A DNA stretch of 64,000 nt from Burkholderia sp. USMB20 (GTDB lineage: Bacteria > Pseudomonadota > Gammaproteobacteria > Burkholderiales > Burkholderiaceae), in the NCBI RefSeq assembly GCF_000949135.2, contig NZ_JTAN02000019.1, forward strand, positions 1,054,001 to 1,118,000. The letters are read 5' to 3'. Position numbers and translations under genes: made by a program. Below, in pieces: positions 20,461 through 31,276 of this stretch; the stretch's first letter is position 1; every line of letters begins with the position of its first letter. Under the pieces are notes generated by a model. It did not search any database, was not told the DNA's origin, and saw nothing but the letters and a program-made list of their open reading frames with translations.

Positions 20461-20547
20461 GGTCTATCTCCTGATGGCTGAAAAAATTCGTTTCGTGCAG
20501 CTTCACGGTGCGACGCGCGCGAGGGGTGGCGCGCGTCGCGAATGCTT

Positions 20548-22575
20548 TTAGGCCAGCACGGCCTTGGCGGTCTCGACGACGTGCTCGACGGTGAAGCCGA
20601 AGTACTTGAACAGCACGCCGGCCGGCGCCGATTCGCCGAACGTGTCGATCCCGACGACGCCGCCTTCGAGGCCGACGTACTTGTGCCAGAACGCGGTCAC
20701 GCCCGCTTCGATCGCGACGCGGCGCACGCCGTGCGGCAGCACGCGTTCGCGGTATTCGGCGTCCTGGCGGTCGAACACGTTGGTCGACGGCATCGACACG
20801 ACGCGGGCCGCGATGCCCTGCTGCGCGAGCGGCTCGACGGCCTTCATCGCGAGTTCGACTTCCGAGCCCGTCGCGATCAGGATGATCTTGCGCGCGACGA
20901 TCTCTTCGTCCCAGTCCTTCAGCACGTAGCCGCCCTTCTCGATGTTCGCGATCTGCGCGTCGGTGCGCGGGTTGAACGCGAGGTTCTGGCGGCTGAAGAT
21001 CAGGCTCGACGGACGGTCGGCGGCAACCGCGTGGGTCCAGGCGACGGCCGTCTCGACCGTGTCGGCCGGACGCCAGACGTCGTGGTTCGGGATCAGGCGC
21101 AGGCTCGACACGTGCTCGATCGACTGGTGCGTCGGGCCGTCTTCGCCAAGGCCGATCGAGTCGTGCGTGAACACGAAGATCGACGGGACCTTCATCAGCG
21201 ACGCGACGCGCAGCGCGTTGCGGCTGTAGTCGGAGAACGTCAGGAACGTGCCGCCGAACGGCTTGTGGCCGCCGTGCAGCGCGAGGCCGTTGATCGCGGC
21301 GCTCATGCCGAATTCGCGCACGCCGTAGTTGATGTGGTTGCCGAGCAGCACGCCCGCGCCTTCCGGATTCGCGCGGACCGCCTTCGATGCCTTCCAGTTG
21401 GTCAGGTTCGAGCCGGTCAGGTCGGCCGAGCCGCCGAGCAGCTCCGGCAGTGCGGCGGCGAGCCCTTCGATCGCCTGCTGCGACGCCTTGCGGGTCGCGA
21501 CCGTCTCGGCGCGCTCGTTCGCACCGGCGATGATCGCCGCAGCCTTCTCGGCCCAGTCGGCCGGCAGCTTGTTGGCCATCCGGCGCTCGAATTCGGCGGC
21601 TTCTGCCGGGAACTTCGCGCGATAGGCGGCGAACGTCGCGTCCCATTCGGTCTCGGCGCGCTTGCCGGCTTCCTTCGCGTCCCACGCTGCGTAGACTTCC
21701 TGCGGAATCACGAACGGCTCCCAGGTCCAGCCGAGGGCCGCGCGCGTCTTCGCGATTTCTTCCGCGCCGAGCGCCGCGCCGTGCACGTCGTGGCCGCCCG
21801 CCTTGGTCGCGGCGCCCTTGCCGATCACCGTCTTGCAGCAGATCAGCGTCGGCTTGTCCGACAGCTTCGCCTTCGCGATCGCCGCGTCGACCGCGTCGAC
21901 GTCATGGCCGTTCACGTTCGGGATCACGTTCCAGCCGTACGCTTCGAAGCGCTTCGGCGTGTCGTCGTGGAACCAGTTCACGACGTCGCCGTCGATCGAG
22001 ATGCCGTTGTCGTCGTACAGCGCGATCAGCTTGTTCAGCTTCAGCGTGCCCGCGAGCGAGCAGGCTTCGTGCGAGATGCCTTCCATCAGGCAGCCGTCGC
22101 CGAGGAACACGTACGTGTGGTGATCGACGATCTTCGCGCCGTCACGGTTGAACTCGTCGGCCATCAGCGCTTCGCCGAGCGCCATGCCGACCGCGTTCGC
22201 GAGACCCTGGCCGAGCGGGCCGGTGGTCGTCTCGACGCCCGGCGTGATGCCGTATTCCGGGTGGCCCGGCGTCTTCGAGTGCAGCTGGCGGAAGTTCTTC
22301 AGCTCTTCCATCGGCAGGTCGTAGCCGGTCAGGTGCAGCAGCGAGTACAGCAGCATCGAGCCATGGCCGTTCGACAGCACGAAGCGGTCGCGGTCCGCCC
22401 AGTGCGGGTTCGTCGGGTTGTGCTTCAGGTGGCGCGACCAGAGCGCGACGCCGATTTCGGCCATGCCCATCGGCATGCCGGGGTGGCCGGAGTTCGCTTG
22501 CTGGACGGCGTCCATCGCGAGCGCACGGATCGCATTGGCCATCAGGGTGGTGGAGGCGGGAGACGAAGTCGTCAT
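20548..22575 (-). CDS. tktA: Transketolase
   Basis: Thiamine-diphosphate enzyme of the pentose phosphate pathway, 675 residues. The N-terminal [24 protein letters not shown], the TPP motif GDGCLMEG...N, and the C-terminal transketolase signature [19 protein letters not shown] are intact. The start ATG 22575 ([19 protein letters not shown]) is chosen over an upstream in-frame start that adds an unconserved 15 residues. A minus-strand TAAAAT lies near 22720, about 145 nt upstream. Divergent from speE. Confidence 0.97.
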   Translation of the reverse strand: MTTSSPASTTLMANAIRALAMDAVQQANSGHPGMPMGMAEIGVALWSRHLKHNPTNPHWADRDRFVLSNGHGSMLLYSLLHLTGYDLPMEELKNFRQLHSKTPGHPEYGITPGVETTTGPLGQGLANAVGMALGEALMADEFNRDGAKIVDHHTYVFLGDGCLMEGISHEACSLAGTLKLNKLIALYDDNGISIDGDVVNWFHDDTPKRFEAYGWNVIPNVNGHDVDAVDAAIAKAKLSDKPTLICCKTVIGKGAATKAGGHDVHGAALGAEEIAKTRAALGWTWEPFVIPQEVYAAWDAKEAGKRAETEWDATFAAYRAKFPAEAAEFERRMANKLPADWAEKAAAIIAGANERAETVATRKASQQAIEGLAAALPELLGGSADLTGSNLTNWKASKAVRANPEGAGVLLGNHINYGVREFGMSAAINGLALHGGHKPFGGTFLTFSDYSRNALRVASLMKVPSIFVFTHDSIGLGEDGPTHQSIEHVSSLRLIPNHDVWRPADTVETAVAWTHAVAADRPSSLIFSRQNLAFNPRTDAQIANIEKGGYVLKDWDEEIVARKIILIATGSEVELAMKAVEPLAQQGIAARVVSMPSTNVFDRQDAEYRERVLPHGVRRVAIEAGVTAFWHKYVGLEGGVVGIDTFGESAPAGVLFKYFGFTVEHVVETAKAVLA

Positions 22576-22770
22576 GTCGAGTCCGGAGAACGAGTCGAGG
22601 AAACGGGGGCACGGCGGCATCCGGAAGCTCGAGCGTCAATCGTTCCCGGCGCGCAGTGCGGCGCCTGACGGACGCGAAGCGGACGGAGCCTACGGACGGG
22701 GCTGCAAAGCTCGTCATTTTAACAGATGGGCTGACATTTCCCTTGTCGGCGCGTAGTGTTCCGGCACGGT

Positions 22771-22799
22771 TTTCCGCCAAACCGCCCGCCTCCTATAAT
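22771..22799 (+). promoter_or_regulatory. Predicted sigma-70 promoter of speE
   Basis: A perfect TATAAT at 22794-22799 with a weak -35 (TTTCCG, 22771-22776) at 17-bp spacing. It is 37 nt upstream of the GTG start of speE, in the speE/tktA divergent region. Confidence 0.55.
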
Positions 22800-22835
22800 T
22801 CAGACGTCGGAACTGTCTGCCCGAGCGGCCCGCCC

Positions 22836-23693
22836 GTGAACACGACCCTTCTCTTCCATCCCACGCCCGACGTCGCGTACGGCTTCCCGAACGCACGCCG
22901 GCTCGCGCACGTCGCGTCGCCGCACCAGCACATCGAGGTCTGGGAAACCCCGCAGCTCGGCCGCCTGTTCACGCTGGACGGCCGGCCGATGACGTCGGTC
23001 GGCGACGAATACGTGTACCACGAGTGCATGACGCACCCGGCCGCGCTTGCGCATCCGTGCCCGAGGAAGGCGCTCGTGCTCGGCGGGGGCGACGGCGGCG
23101 CCGCGCGCCAGCTGCTCAAGCACGCGTGCATCGAGCGGATCGTCGTCGCGGAGCTCGACGACGAGGTGGTCGGCATGGCGCGCCGCTATCTCGACGACGT
23201 GCACCAGGGCGCGCTCGACGACCCGCGCGTCGCGATCGTGATCGGCGACGCCGCGCATTTCGTCGCGTCGACCGTCGAGCATTTCGATCTCGTCGTGTTC
23301 GACCTCACGCCGCCCGACTCGCCGGCAGCCGGCCTCTATACACGCGAGTTCTACGCGCGGCTCAAGCGGATCCTCACGCCGTGCGGCGCGATCTCGATGC
23401 ATCTCGGCTCGCCGGTGTTCCACACGGCGCGCATCGCCGCGCTGCTCGACGATCTGCGCGCGAGCTTCGCGGTCGTCGATCCACTGTCCGCGCACGTGCC
23501 GCTGTACGGATCCCAGTGGCTGATGGCGATCGCGAGCGACACGCTCGACGCGGCCGCGCTGTTCGCGCACGACATCGACGAACGGCTCGCCGCACGCCGC
23601 GTGCAGGGCTTGCGCTACTACGACGCGCGACTCCATGCGGCCCTCTTTGCCCTGCCGCGCGCGCTGCGCGATACACTGGGCGTTCGTCGCTGA
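22836..23693 (+). CDS. speE: Polyamine aminopropyltransferase (spermidine synthase family)
   Basis: Transfers the aminopropyl group of decarboxylated S-adenosylmethionine to putrescine. The 285-residue product has the cofactor motif VLGGGDGGAARQLLKH (about residues 82-97), the catalytic-Asp segment FDLTPPDSPAAGLYT, and VYHECMTHP. The start is GTG 22836 (VNTTLLFHPT), which fits the short N-terminus of the bacterial family and the TATAAT just upstream; the 60 earlier codons in frame overlap the tktA promoter region. No speD is adjacent. Confidence 0.92.
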   Translation: MNTTLLFHPTPDVAYGFPNARRLAHVASPHQHIEVWETPQLGRLFTLDGRPMTSVGDEYVYHECMTHPAALAHPCPRKALVLGGGDGGAARQLLKHACIERIVVAELDDEVVGMARRYLDDVHQGALDDPRVAIVIGDAAHFVASTVEHFDLVVFDLTPPDSPAAGLYTREFYARLKRILTPCGAISMHLGSPVFHTARIAALLDDLRASFAVVDPLSAHVPLYGSQWLMAIASDTLDAAALFAHDIDERLAARRVQGLRYYDARLHAALFALPRALRDTLGVRR

Positions 23694-23907
23694 GCTGCCC
23701 GGCGGAGCATCGCTTCGCGGGCGGGCCACGCTTTCTGCCGCGCCCGACCCGCCACGCGCGTGCCCGGCGCGACGCAGGCGGCCCGCCTGCGTATCCTCTG
23801 CACAGCGCGGTGCCGCCCCGGGCACCCGCGCGCCAATATCCGTTGGACTGCAAAGCATGGGACCGGAGTCACCGCTCAAGCGCCAACCCCGTTCGACAGG
23901 AGATTTC

Positions 23908-24324
23908 ATGACCGATCCACGTCCGGCCAACGTGCCTTGGTTGACGCCTTACCTGGCCGTGCGCAATGCGCACGCGACCATCGAGTTCTTCAAGGCCGCT
24001 TTCGGTTTCGAATTGCGCGACGTCCTCGACGAGGACGGCGCGATCATGCACGTCGAGATGACCTACCGCGGGCAGCTGATCGTGATGTTCGCGCCCGAAG
24101 GCGCCTTCGGCTCGATCGCGCTCACGCCGAAGAGTGCGCACGCAACCGCTCCGCAGTCTTTCTACCTGTATGTCGACGACGTCGACGCAACCTGGCAGCG
24201 CGCGCTCGACGCGGGCGCGCAATCGCTGACCTCGCCGCAAGATCAGTTCTGGGGCGACCGCTTCGCCCAGATCGAGGATCTCGACGGCTACCGCTGGGCG
24301 CTCGCGCGCCGCCTGGCTGCATGA
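23908..24324 (+). CDS. VOC (glyoxalase/bleomycin-resistance) family protein
   Basis: A 138-residue protein of the vicinal-oxygen-chelate superfamily, PhnB/YdcE-like. It has the repeated beta-alpha-beta pattern: WLTPYLAVRNAHATIEFFKAAFGFE in the first module and FYLYVDDVDATWQRALDAGA in the second, closing with GDRFAQIEDLDGYRWAL. The start ATG 23908 follows ACAGGAGAT at a good distance. Its stop overlaps ATG 24321 in ATGA, so it is probably cotranscribed with rsmE. Substrate is unknown. Confidence 0.85.
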   Translation: MTDPRPANVPWLTPYLAVRNAHATIEFFKAAFGFELRDVLDEDGAIMHVEMTYRGQLIVMFAPEGAFGSIALTPKSAHATAPQSFYLYVDDVDATWQRALDAGAQSLTSPQDQFWGDRFAQIEDLDGYRWALARRLAA

Positions 24325-24341
24325 ACGGAGCCGCGATACGC

Positions 24342-25109
24342 ATGAGTGAAGCCACCACCACCGCGGCCGTGCCGCGTTTCTTCGTCGAAGCGGCGCTGCG
24401 CGCCGATACGACGCTCGCGTTGCCGGCCGACGTCGCGCGGCACGCGCAAGTGCTGCGGCTGCAGCCCGGCGACGCGCTCGCGCTGTTCGACGGCAGCGGC
24501 GGCCAGTACCGCGCGCGGCTCGTCGAGATCGACAAGCGCGGCGCGCTCGCGCAGCTCGAAGCGTTCGATCCGGCCGAGGCCGAGCCGCCCTATCGCGTGA
24601 CGCTGGCGCAAGGCATCGCCGGCGGCGACAAGATGGACTGGGTGATCGAGAAGGCCGTCGAGCTTGGCGTCGCGGCGGTCGTGCCGCTGTCGACGGCGCG
24701 CGGCGTCGTGAAACTGTCCGGCGAGCGCGCGGACAAGCGCGTCGCGCACTGGCGCGGCGTCGTGCGCGCATCGTGCGAACAATGCGGGCGCAACCGCGTG
24801 CCCGACGTCGCGCCGGTACGCGGCTTCGGCGCGTGGCTCGATACGCTGCCGGCCGCGCCGGCCGACGGCGAGCTGCGGCTGCTGCTGTCGCCGCGCGCGA
24901 GCATCCCGTTTGCGTCGCTGCCCGACGCGCCGCCCGCGGCGGCCGTCACGCTGCTGATCGGGCCCGAAGGCGGGCTGTCGCCGGACGAGGAACACGCGGC
25001 CCGCGCGCACGGGTTCACCGCGTTGTCGCTCGGCCCGCGCGTGCTGCGCACCGAGACGGCCGGCGCGGCCGTGCTGGCGGCGCTGGCCGCGCGCTGGGGC
25101 GGATGGTGA
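24342..25109 (+). CDS. rsmE: 16S rRNA (uracil-1498-N3) methyltransferase
   Basis: SPOUT-class methyltransferase that modifies U1498 of 16S rRNA. The 255-residue protein has a PUA-like N-terminal domain (RFFVEAALRADTTLALPADVARH) and the trefoil-knot signatures LLIGPEGGLSPDEE and LGPRVLRTETA near the C-terminus. The start is placed at ATG 24342 (MSEATTTAAV) with GGAG upstream; ATG 24321, overlapping the previous stop, adds 7 residues and is a fair alternative. Followed by a strong terminator at 25234. Confidence 0.93.
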   Translation: MSEATTTAAVPRFFVEAALRADTTLALPADVARHAQVLRLQPGDALALFDGSGGQYRARLVEIDKRGALAQLEAFDPAEAEPPYRVTLAQGIAGGDKMDWVIEKAVELGVAAVVPLSTARGVVKLSGERADKRVAHWRGVVRASCEQCGRNRVPDVAPVRGFGAWLDTLPAAPADGELRLLLSPRASIPFASLPDAPPAAAVTLLIGPEGGLSPDEEHAARAHGFTALSLGPRVLRTETAGAAVLAALAARWGGW

Positions 25110-25233
25110 TGCGTCGGGGCGCGGCCGGCGTGGCATGCGCCCGAAATGACCGACGCCGGCCCGATGCCTGACGCACGTTCGGACCGACGCCGCGCGTGAC
25201 TTCCCGGCGCCCATCGGCCGGAACGCAGACGCA

Positions 25234-25262
25234 AAAAAGCCCGCGCGATGCGGGCTTTTTGC
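25234..25262. terminator. Bidirectional intrinsic terminator
   Basis: Arms AAAAAGCCCGC (25234-25244) and GCGGGCTTTTT (25250-25260), a perfect 11-bp stem with T runs on both strands. It separates rsmE from the convergent barstar-type gene. Confidence 0.92.
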
Positions 25263-25300
25263 CGAATCGGCCGCGCTCGGGCGGCCAGCGGATCCGCGCT

Positions 25301-25864
25301 TTACGCGAACGAATAGAACACGCGGAACGCGACCTTGCGCTCGGCCCAGAACTCGGCGGCTTCGCGGAACACGTCGAGCAGCGTCTCGCGCCCTTCCTTG
25401 TCGAATTTCTGCGCGATCGGCAACCCTTCGAGAACGATCACGAAACCGGGCTGCGCGCCGGCCTTCGCGACGAGGTCGGTCAGGCAGTCGTACAGCGCGT
25501 CGTAGTTCTTGCCGAAATGCTTCGGAAACAGGAACGACGTCGCGATCGTCTCCATCACTTCCTGCTTCGACTGCGCGGCACCGCAATACGCGTACAGGAA
25601 ATGCTGGCCGAGCCGGCCGGCTTCGTCGGCGAGATCCTGCACGCGGAACGCGCGGATCGACTGCACGAGATTGGGTCGCACGGTCGTGAAAAGGCTCATA
25701 GGCTCCTCGTTCGATGAAAGCCCGGGCTCGGCTTCCTGTTGCTCCGCCGCGACGCCAGCCTGTGCCGCCGCGTGAAGTTGGATCACGCGCTGAAACAGGT
25801 TGCCGTCGCCGGCCGCGAACAGTTCCGCCGCCGCCGTATCGTGCGCGTAGATGGAGTCGCTCAT
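25301..25864 (-). CDS. Barstar-family ribonuclease inhibitor
   Basis: A 187-residue cytoplasmic protein. Its C-terminal ~100 residues are a barstar domain: HFLYAYCGAAQSKQEVMETIATSFLFPKHFGKNYDALYDCLTDL, with the conserved FGKNYDALYDCL segment that in barstar covers the RNase active site. It would protect the cell from the RNase encoded just upstream. The N-terminal ~55 residues are acidic and Ala/Gln-rich and are not part of barstar. The start ATG 25864 is 16 nt after the RNase stop; ATG 25873 is also possible. ATG 25699, preceded by GAGGAG, would give a 132-residue form close to the bare domain, so an internal start is quite possible. Confidence 0.85.
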   Translation of the reverse strand: MSDSIYAHDTAAAELFAAGDGNLFQRVIQLHAAAQAGVAAEQQEAEPGLSSNEEPMSLFTTVRPNLVQSIRAFRVQDLADEAGRLGQHFLYAYCGAAQSKQEVMETIATSFLFPKHFGKNYDALYDCLTDLVAKAGAQPGFVIVLEGLPIAQKFDKEGRETLLDVFREAAEFWAERKVAFRVFYSFA

Positions 25865-25880
25865 GCCGTTCATCCCGAAG

Positions 25881-26312
25881 TCATTCAACAATACGTTTAA
25901 AACTGTTGTAGTGGTCGTCCGTGTAATAACAGTTGTCGATCCGGCGCAATGGCCCGCCACAGACGATCCGGCGCGCGCCGCGATTGCGCGCGCGCGGCGT
26001 CGGCACCGTGTACTCGTGGTAGTAGCCGCGCTTCGCCTTCGGCAGGATCCGCTCGCGGTTGCCGAAGACGACGCCGTCCTTCTCGTACGGATAGGGGCCA
26101 CCGGCGCCGATCAGGCCAAGCGTGGTCACGGCCTCGCGCGGCAGACGGGCGGTCGGGATCGTATCGACCCCGCCGACGGCCAGGTCGGCCGAAACGGCCT
26201 GCCGTGCGTAAGCGGCGGAAACCAGACTGCCCGTCGGTGTACCGACGATACCCATCGCGAACATCGCGAAGACGGACGCGAGCGCGCCGTTGCGGAGCCA
26301 CTTGCGTGCCAT
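25881..26312 (-). CDS. Secreted guanyl-specific ribonuclease (barnase/N1-T1 family)
   Basis: A 143-residue RNase. A Sec signal peptide covers residues 1-36 (basic start, hydrophobic core, cut after AYA), leaving about 107 residues. All three catalytic positions of the barnase family are visible: Glu100 in GYYHEYTV, Arg114/115 in ARRIVCGG, and His134 in YTDDHYNSF. Cys118 and Cys128 could form a disulfide. The barstar-type gene follows directly, as expected for an RNase whose precursor must be held inactive. Local base composition in its 3' end is lower in GC than the surroundings, a possible sign of transfer. It could serve nutrition or competition; the sequence does not decide. Confidence 0.88.
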   Translation of the reverse strand: MARKWLRNGALASVFAMFAMGIVGTPTGSLVSAAYARQAVSADLAVGGVDTIPTARLPREAVTTLGLIGAGGPYPYEKDGVVFGNRERILPKAKRGYYHEYTVPTPRARNRGARRIVCGGPLRRIDNCYYTDDHYNSFKRIVE

Positions 26313-26462
26313 GAACCAGGGTTCCCGCTGTTAAATCAAGTAGTTGACGACCAACCAAAGGCGTTAGCGTAGCGCTATTGTCCGCGCGAATCAATGTTCG
26401 TTTGGGAACCGAAAGGCTGGCTCCGCCCCGAATCGCGCATTTTTTACCGAAATAAGACTACA

Positions 26463-26484
26463 TTTATCTTACGTGAGATAAAAT
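26463..26484 (+). promoter_or_regulatory. Promoter -10 with overlapping palindrome (candidate operator)
   Basis: TAAAAT (26479-26484) fits a sigma-70 -10 box, with a poor -35. A perfect inverted repeat, arms TTTATCT (26463-26469) and AGATAAA (26476-26482) around TACGTG, overlaps it. The expected transcript start falls at about 26490, exactly where the RNA stem described next begins. Confidence 0.45.
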
Positions 26485-26488
26485 ATCC

Positions 26489-26625
26489 GCGGCATCTCTC
26501 GCATGGCAAGACCTGCCTCCTTGCCACGCCCGCTAACCTGGGTGGAGAGATGCCGCTGTTGCTTATGGGAAGCGCGTTTGCGCCCTGCCCGCGGCGTGCC
26601 CATTGCGGGCACGCCTCTTTTTGCT
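26489..26625 (+). ncRNA. Candidate structured small RNA with three-way junction
   Basis: No protein is encoded here. The sequence folds on paper into P1, 12 perfect bp (26489-26500 with 26545-26556), enclosing P2 (TGGCAAG 26504-26510 with CTTGCCA 26520-26526) and P3 (26527-26531 with 26540-26544, one G-U pair). P2-P3 and P3-P1 abut without linker; only three bases join P1 to P2. A short GCGC hairpin (26572-26583) and an intrinsic terminator follow. No plus-strand gene lies downstream until thiL at 29169, so it looks like a free-standing RNA rather than a leader. I do not recognize the family: it lacks the conserved parts of SRP RNA, tmRNA, RNase P or TPP riboswitches. Confidence 0.55.
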
Positions 26626-26629
26626 TTTG
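26593..26629 (+). terminator. Intrinsic terminator of the candidate small RNA
   Basis: Arms GGCGTGCCC (26593-26601) and GGGCACGCC (26607-26615), a perfect 9-bp stem, followed by TCTTTTTGCTTTTG. The T run is on the plus strand only, so it ends plus-strand transcription, not that of maeB coming from the other side. Confidence 0.85.
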
Positions 26630-26687
26630 TTTACAATTTCGCCCGCCGCGCGGCAGCGGTTCGACCGACGCCGCGCGTTCATTCCGC

Positions 26688-28990
<2,303 letters not shown>

Positions 28991-29168
28991 GTGTCTCGTG
29001 GCGGGCGGATTAGAATGACTGTTCGACGGCATTGTAGCGCCAATCGAAGGCCGTCAGACCTGCGATTCGGGTGCGACAGCCGCGACATAAATGTACTGAA
29101 CGGTGCAGGAACGGCACCGCTCGCTGCGTACAATGCCATTCCTTTCACCGCTTCCGGGTTCCTCCGCC

Positions 29169-30167
29169 GTGCCAGCCGCCCTGTCCGAGTTTTCGCTGAT
29201 CGATCGCTTCTTCGCGCGCCGCGCGGCCCGGGGGGCGCGTGCGTCGACGCTCGGCATCGGTGACGATTGCGCGCTGATCGCGCCGCGATCCGGAAAATTG
29301 CTGGCCATTTCGACGGACATGCTGGTCGAGGGCCGCCATTTCTTCCCCGATGTCGCGCCCGACGCGCTCGGCCACAAGACGCTCGCGGTCAACCTGTCGG
29401 ATCTCGCGGCGATGGGCGCCGAGCCGCGCGCGTTCACGCTCGCGTGCGCGCTGCCGCGCGCCGACGCGGCGTGGCTCGAGGCATTCAGCAACGGCCTGTT
29501 CGCGCTCGCCGAGCGGTTCGGCTGCGAGCTGATCGGCGGCGACACGACGAGCGGGCCGCTGAACCTGTGCGTGACCGTGTTCGGCGAAGTCGCGCCGGAT
29601 GCGGCGCTGCGGCGCGACGCCGCGCGCGACGGCGACGACGTCTGGGTGTCCGGCACGCTCGGCGACGCGCGCGCGGGGCTCGGGCTCGCGCGCGGCGAAT
29701 GGAGCGCCGGCGCGGCCGAAGCCGCCGCGTTCCGGCACGCACTCGAGCGCCCGGAGCCGCGCATTGCGCTCGGGCTCGCGCTCGCGGGCGTCGCGCATGC
29801 GGCGCTCGACATCTCGGACGGCCTCGCCGGCGACCTGCGGCACATCCTGGCCCGCTCGAACGTGCGCGCCGAGATCGACGCCGACGCGGTGCCGCGCTCG
29901 GCCGCGCTCGCGACGCTGCCGCCCGACGTGCAGCGACGCTGCACGCTGGCCGGCGGCGACGACTACGAGCTGTGCTTCACCGCGCCGGCCGCGGCCCGCG
30001 CGGCGATCGAGGCAGCGGGCGCGAGCGCCGGGGTTCCGGTCACACGAGTCGGTACAATACATGCGTTGTCCTCGCCGTCGGAGCAGCCCGCGATCGCGTG
30101 GCGCGACGCCGCCGGCGCGCCCCTGACTCTCACGTTGCACGGTTTCGACCACTTCCATGCAGACTGA
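29169..30167 (+). CDS. thiL: Thiamine-monophosphate kinase
   Basis: Last step of thiamine diphosphate synthesis: phosphorylates thiamine monophosphate. The 332-residue protein has the PurM/ThiL fold signatures: FSLIDRFFARR at the N-terminus, GIGDDCALIAPRSGKLLAISTDMLVEGRHFF (metal and ATP binding), AVNLSDLAAMGAEPRAF and ALDISDGLAGDL. The start is GTG 29169 (VPAALSEFSLIDRF); ATG 29133 upstream overlaps TACAAT (29128-29133), which looks like the -10 box, and would give an unconserved extension. It overlaps pgpA by 11 nt, so thiL-pgpA-pncC are likely one transcript. Confidence 0.93.
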   Translation: MPAALSEFSLIDRFFARRAARGARASTLGIGDDCALIAPRSGKLLAISTDMLVEGRHFFPDVAPDALGHKTLAVNLSDLAAMGAEPRAFTLACALPRADAAWLEAFSNGLFALAERFGCELIGGDTTSGPLNLCVTVFGEVAPDAALRRDAARDGDDVWVSGTLGDARAGLGLARGEWSAGAAEAAAFRHALERPEPRIALGLALAGVAHAALDISDGLAGDLRHILARSNVRAEIDADAVPRSAALATLPPDVQRRCTLAGGDDYELCFTAPAAARAAIEAAGASAGVPVTRVGTIHALSSPSEQPAIAWRDAAGAPLTLTLHGFDHFHAD

Positions 30168-30702
30168 CCCGACGACCGCGCAATCCGCGGCCGCGCCCGG
30201 CGCCGCCCGGAACGCGCCGCGGCGCGCCACCGCGCGCTTCATGCTGTCGCACCCGGCGCACATCGTGTCGCTCGGCTTCGGCAGCGGGCTCGCGCCGTTC
30301 ATGCCCGGCACGTTCGGCACGCTGTTCGGCTGGCTCGCGTTCGTCGTGCTCAACCGCTACCTGACGGTGCCCGAATGGTGGGCGCTGATCGCGGTCGGTT
30401 TCGCGGCGGGCACGTGGGTCACCGGTTTCACCGCACGCAGGATGGGCACGAGCGATCCGGGCGCCGTCGTCTGGGACGAGATCGTCGCGATCTGGCTCGT
30501 GATGCTGTTCGTCACGCCCGCGACCTTCATCGGCCAGTTGTGGGCGTTCGTCGTGTTCCGCTGCTTCGACATGCTCAAGCCGCCGCCGATCCGCTATTTC
30601 GACCGTCGCGTGAAAGGCGGGCTCGGCATCATGGTCGACGACCTGATCGCCGCGTTCATGACGCTGCTCGTGATCGCCTTCTGGCGCTCCGTCGTCGGCT
30701 GA
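30157..30702 (+). CDS. pgpA: Phosphatidylglycerophosphatase A
   Basis: Inner-membrane enzyme of 181 residues that removes phosphate from phosphatidylglycerol phosphate. It has the family motifs GFGSGLAPFMPGTFGTLFGW, DPGAVVWDEIVAIW and the C-terminal FRCFDMLKPPPIRYFDRRVKGGLGIMVDDLIA, with several membrane-associated segments. ATG 30157 overlaps the thiL stop, implying translational coupling. thiL-pgpA adjacency is widespread in Proteobacteria. Confidence 0.95.
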   Translation: MQTDPTTAQSAAAPGAARNAPRRATARFMLSHPAHIVSLGFGSGLAPFMPGTFGTLFGWLAFVVLNRYLTVPEWWALIAVGFAAGTWVTGFTARRMGTSDPGAVVWDEIVAIWLVMLFVTPATFIGQLWAFVVFRCFDMLKPPPIRYFDRRVKGGLGIMVDDLIAAFMTLLVIAFWRSVVG

Positions 30703-30733
30703 CCGATTTCCCGACTCCCGTTTCCCGACGCGC

Positions 30734-31234
30734 ATGCCAACCGATTCCGTCGTCCATCAGCTTGCGATCCGCGCAGGCAACAAGCTGCGTGACGAGCACC
30801 TGTCGCTCGCCACCGCCGAATCCTGCACGGGCGGCATGATCGCCGCCGCGATCACCGACATCTCCGGCAGCAGCCAGTGGTTCGAGCGCGGCTTCGTCAC
30901 CTACTCGAACCAGGCCAAGATCGAGATGATCGGCGTGCCGCCCGACCTGATCGAGAAACACGGCGCCGTCAGCGAGCCGGTCGCGCGCGCGATGGCCGAG
31001 GGCGCGCTGCGCAACAGCCGCGCGCAGGTCGCGCTGTCGGTCACCGGCATCGCCGGCCCGGCGGGCGGCAGCGAGAAGAAGCCGGTCGGCACCGTGTCGT
31101 TCGCGTGGAGCAACCGGCTGCATACCGACGTCGAAACCCTCGTGTTCAAGGGCGACCGCGAGCAGATCCGCACGCAGGCGGCCGCGCATGCGCTGCGCGG
31201 CCTGCTGAAGCTGCTCGACGAACGCGAAGGCTGA
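30734..31234 (+). CDS. pncC: Nicotinamide-nucleotide amidohydrolase (CinA C-terminal domain)
   Basis: Stand-alone CinA C-terminal domain, 166 residues, which deamidates nicotinamide mononucleotide in the pyridine-nucleotide salvage cycle. The signatures LATAESCTGGMIAAAITDISGSSQWFERGFVTYSN and ALSVTGIAGPAGGSEKKPVGTV are intact, including the catalytic Ser in the ESCTGG motif. It follows pgpA by 31 nt on the same strand. Confidence 0.94.
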   Translation: MPTDSVVHQLAIRAGNKLRDEHLSLATAESCTGGMIAAAITDISGSSQWFERGFVTYSNQAKIEMIGVPPDLIEKHGAVSEPVARAMAEGALRNSRAQVALSVTGIAGPAGGSEKKPVGTVSFAWSNRLHTDVETLVFKGDREQIRTQAAAHALRGLLKLLDEREG

Positions 31235-31276
31235 TTCCCCCGCGCGACGGCAGCGGCGGCCGCCGCCCCTCGCCGC

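Noticed and set aside
26489-26625. Assignment of the RNA candidate to 6S RNA or SRP RNA
   Set aside because: The SRP GGAAGCAGCC-type loop is absent and the shape lacks the large 6S promoter-like bubble. A three-way junction with an intrinsic terminator fits neither.
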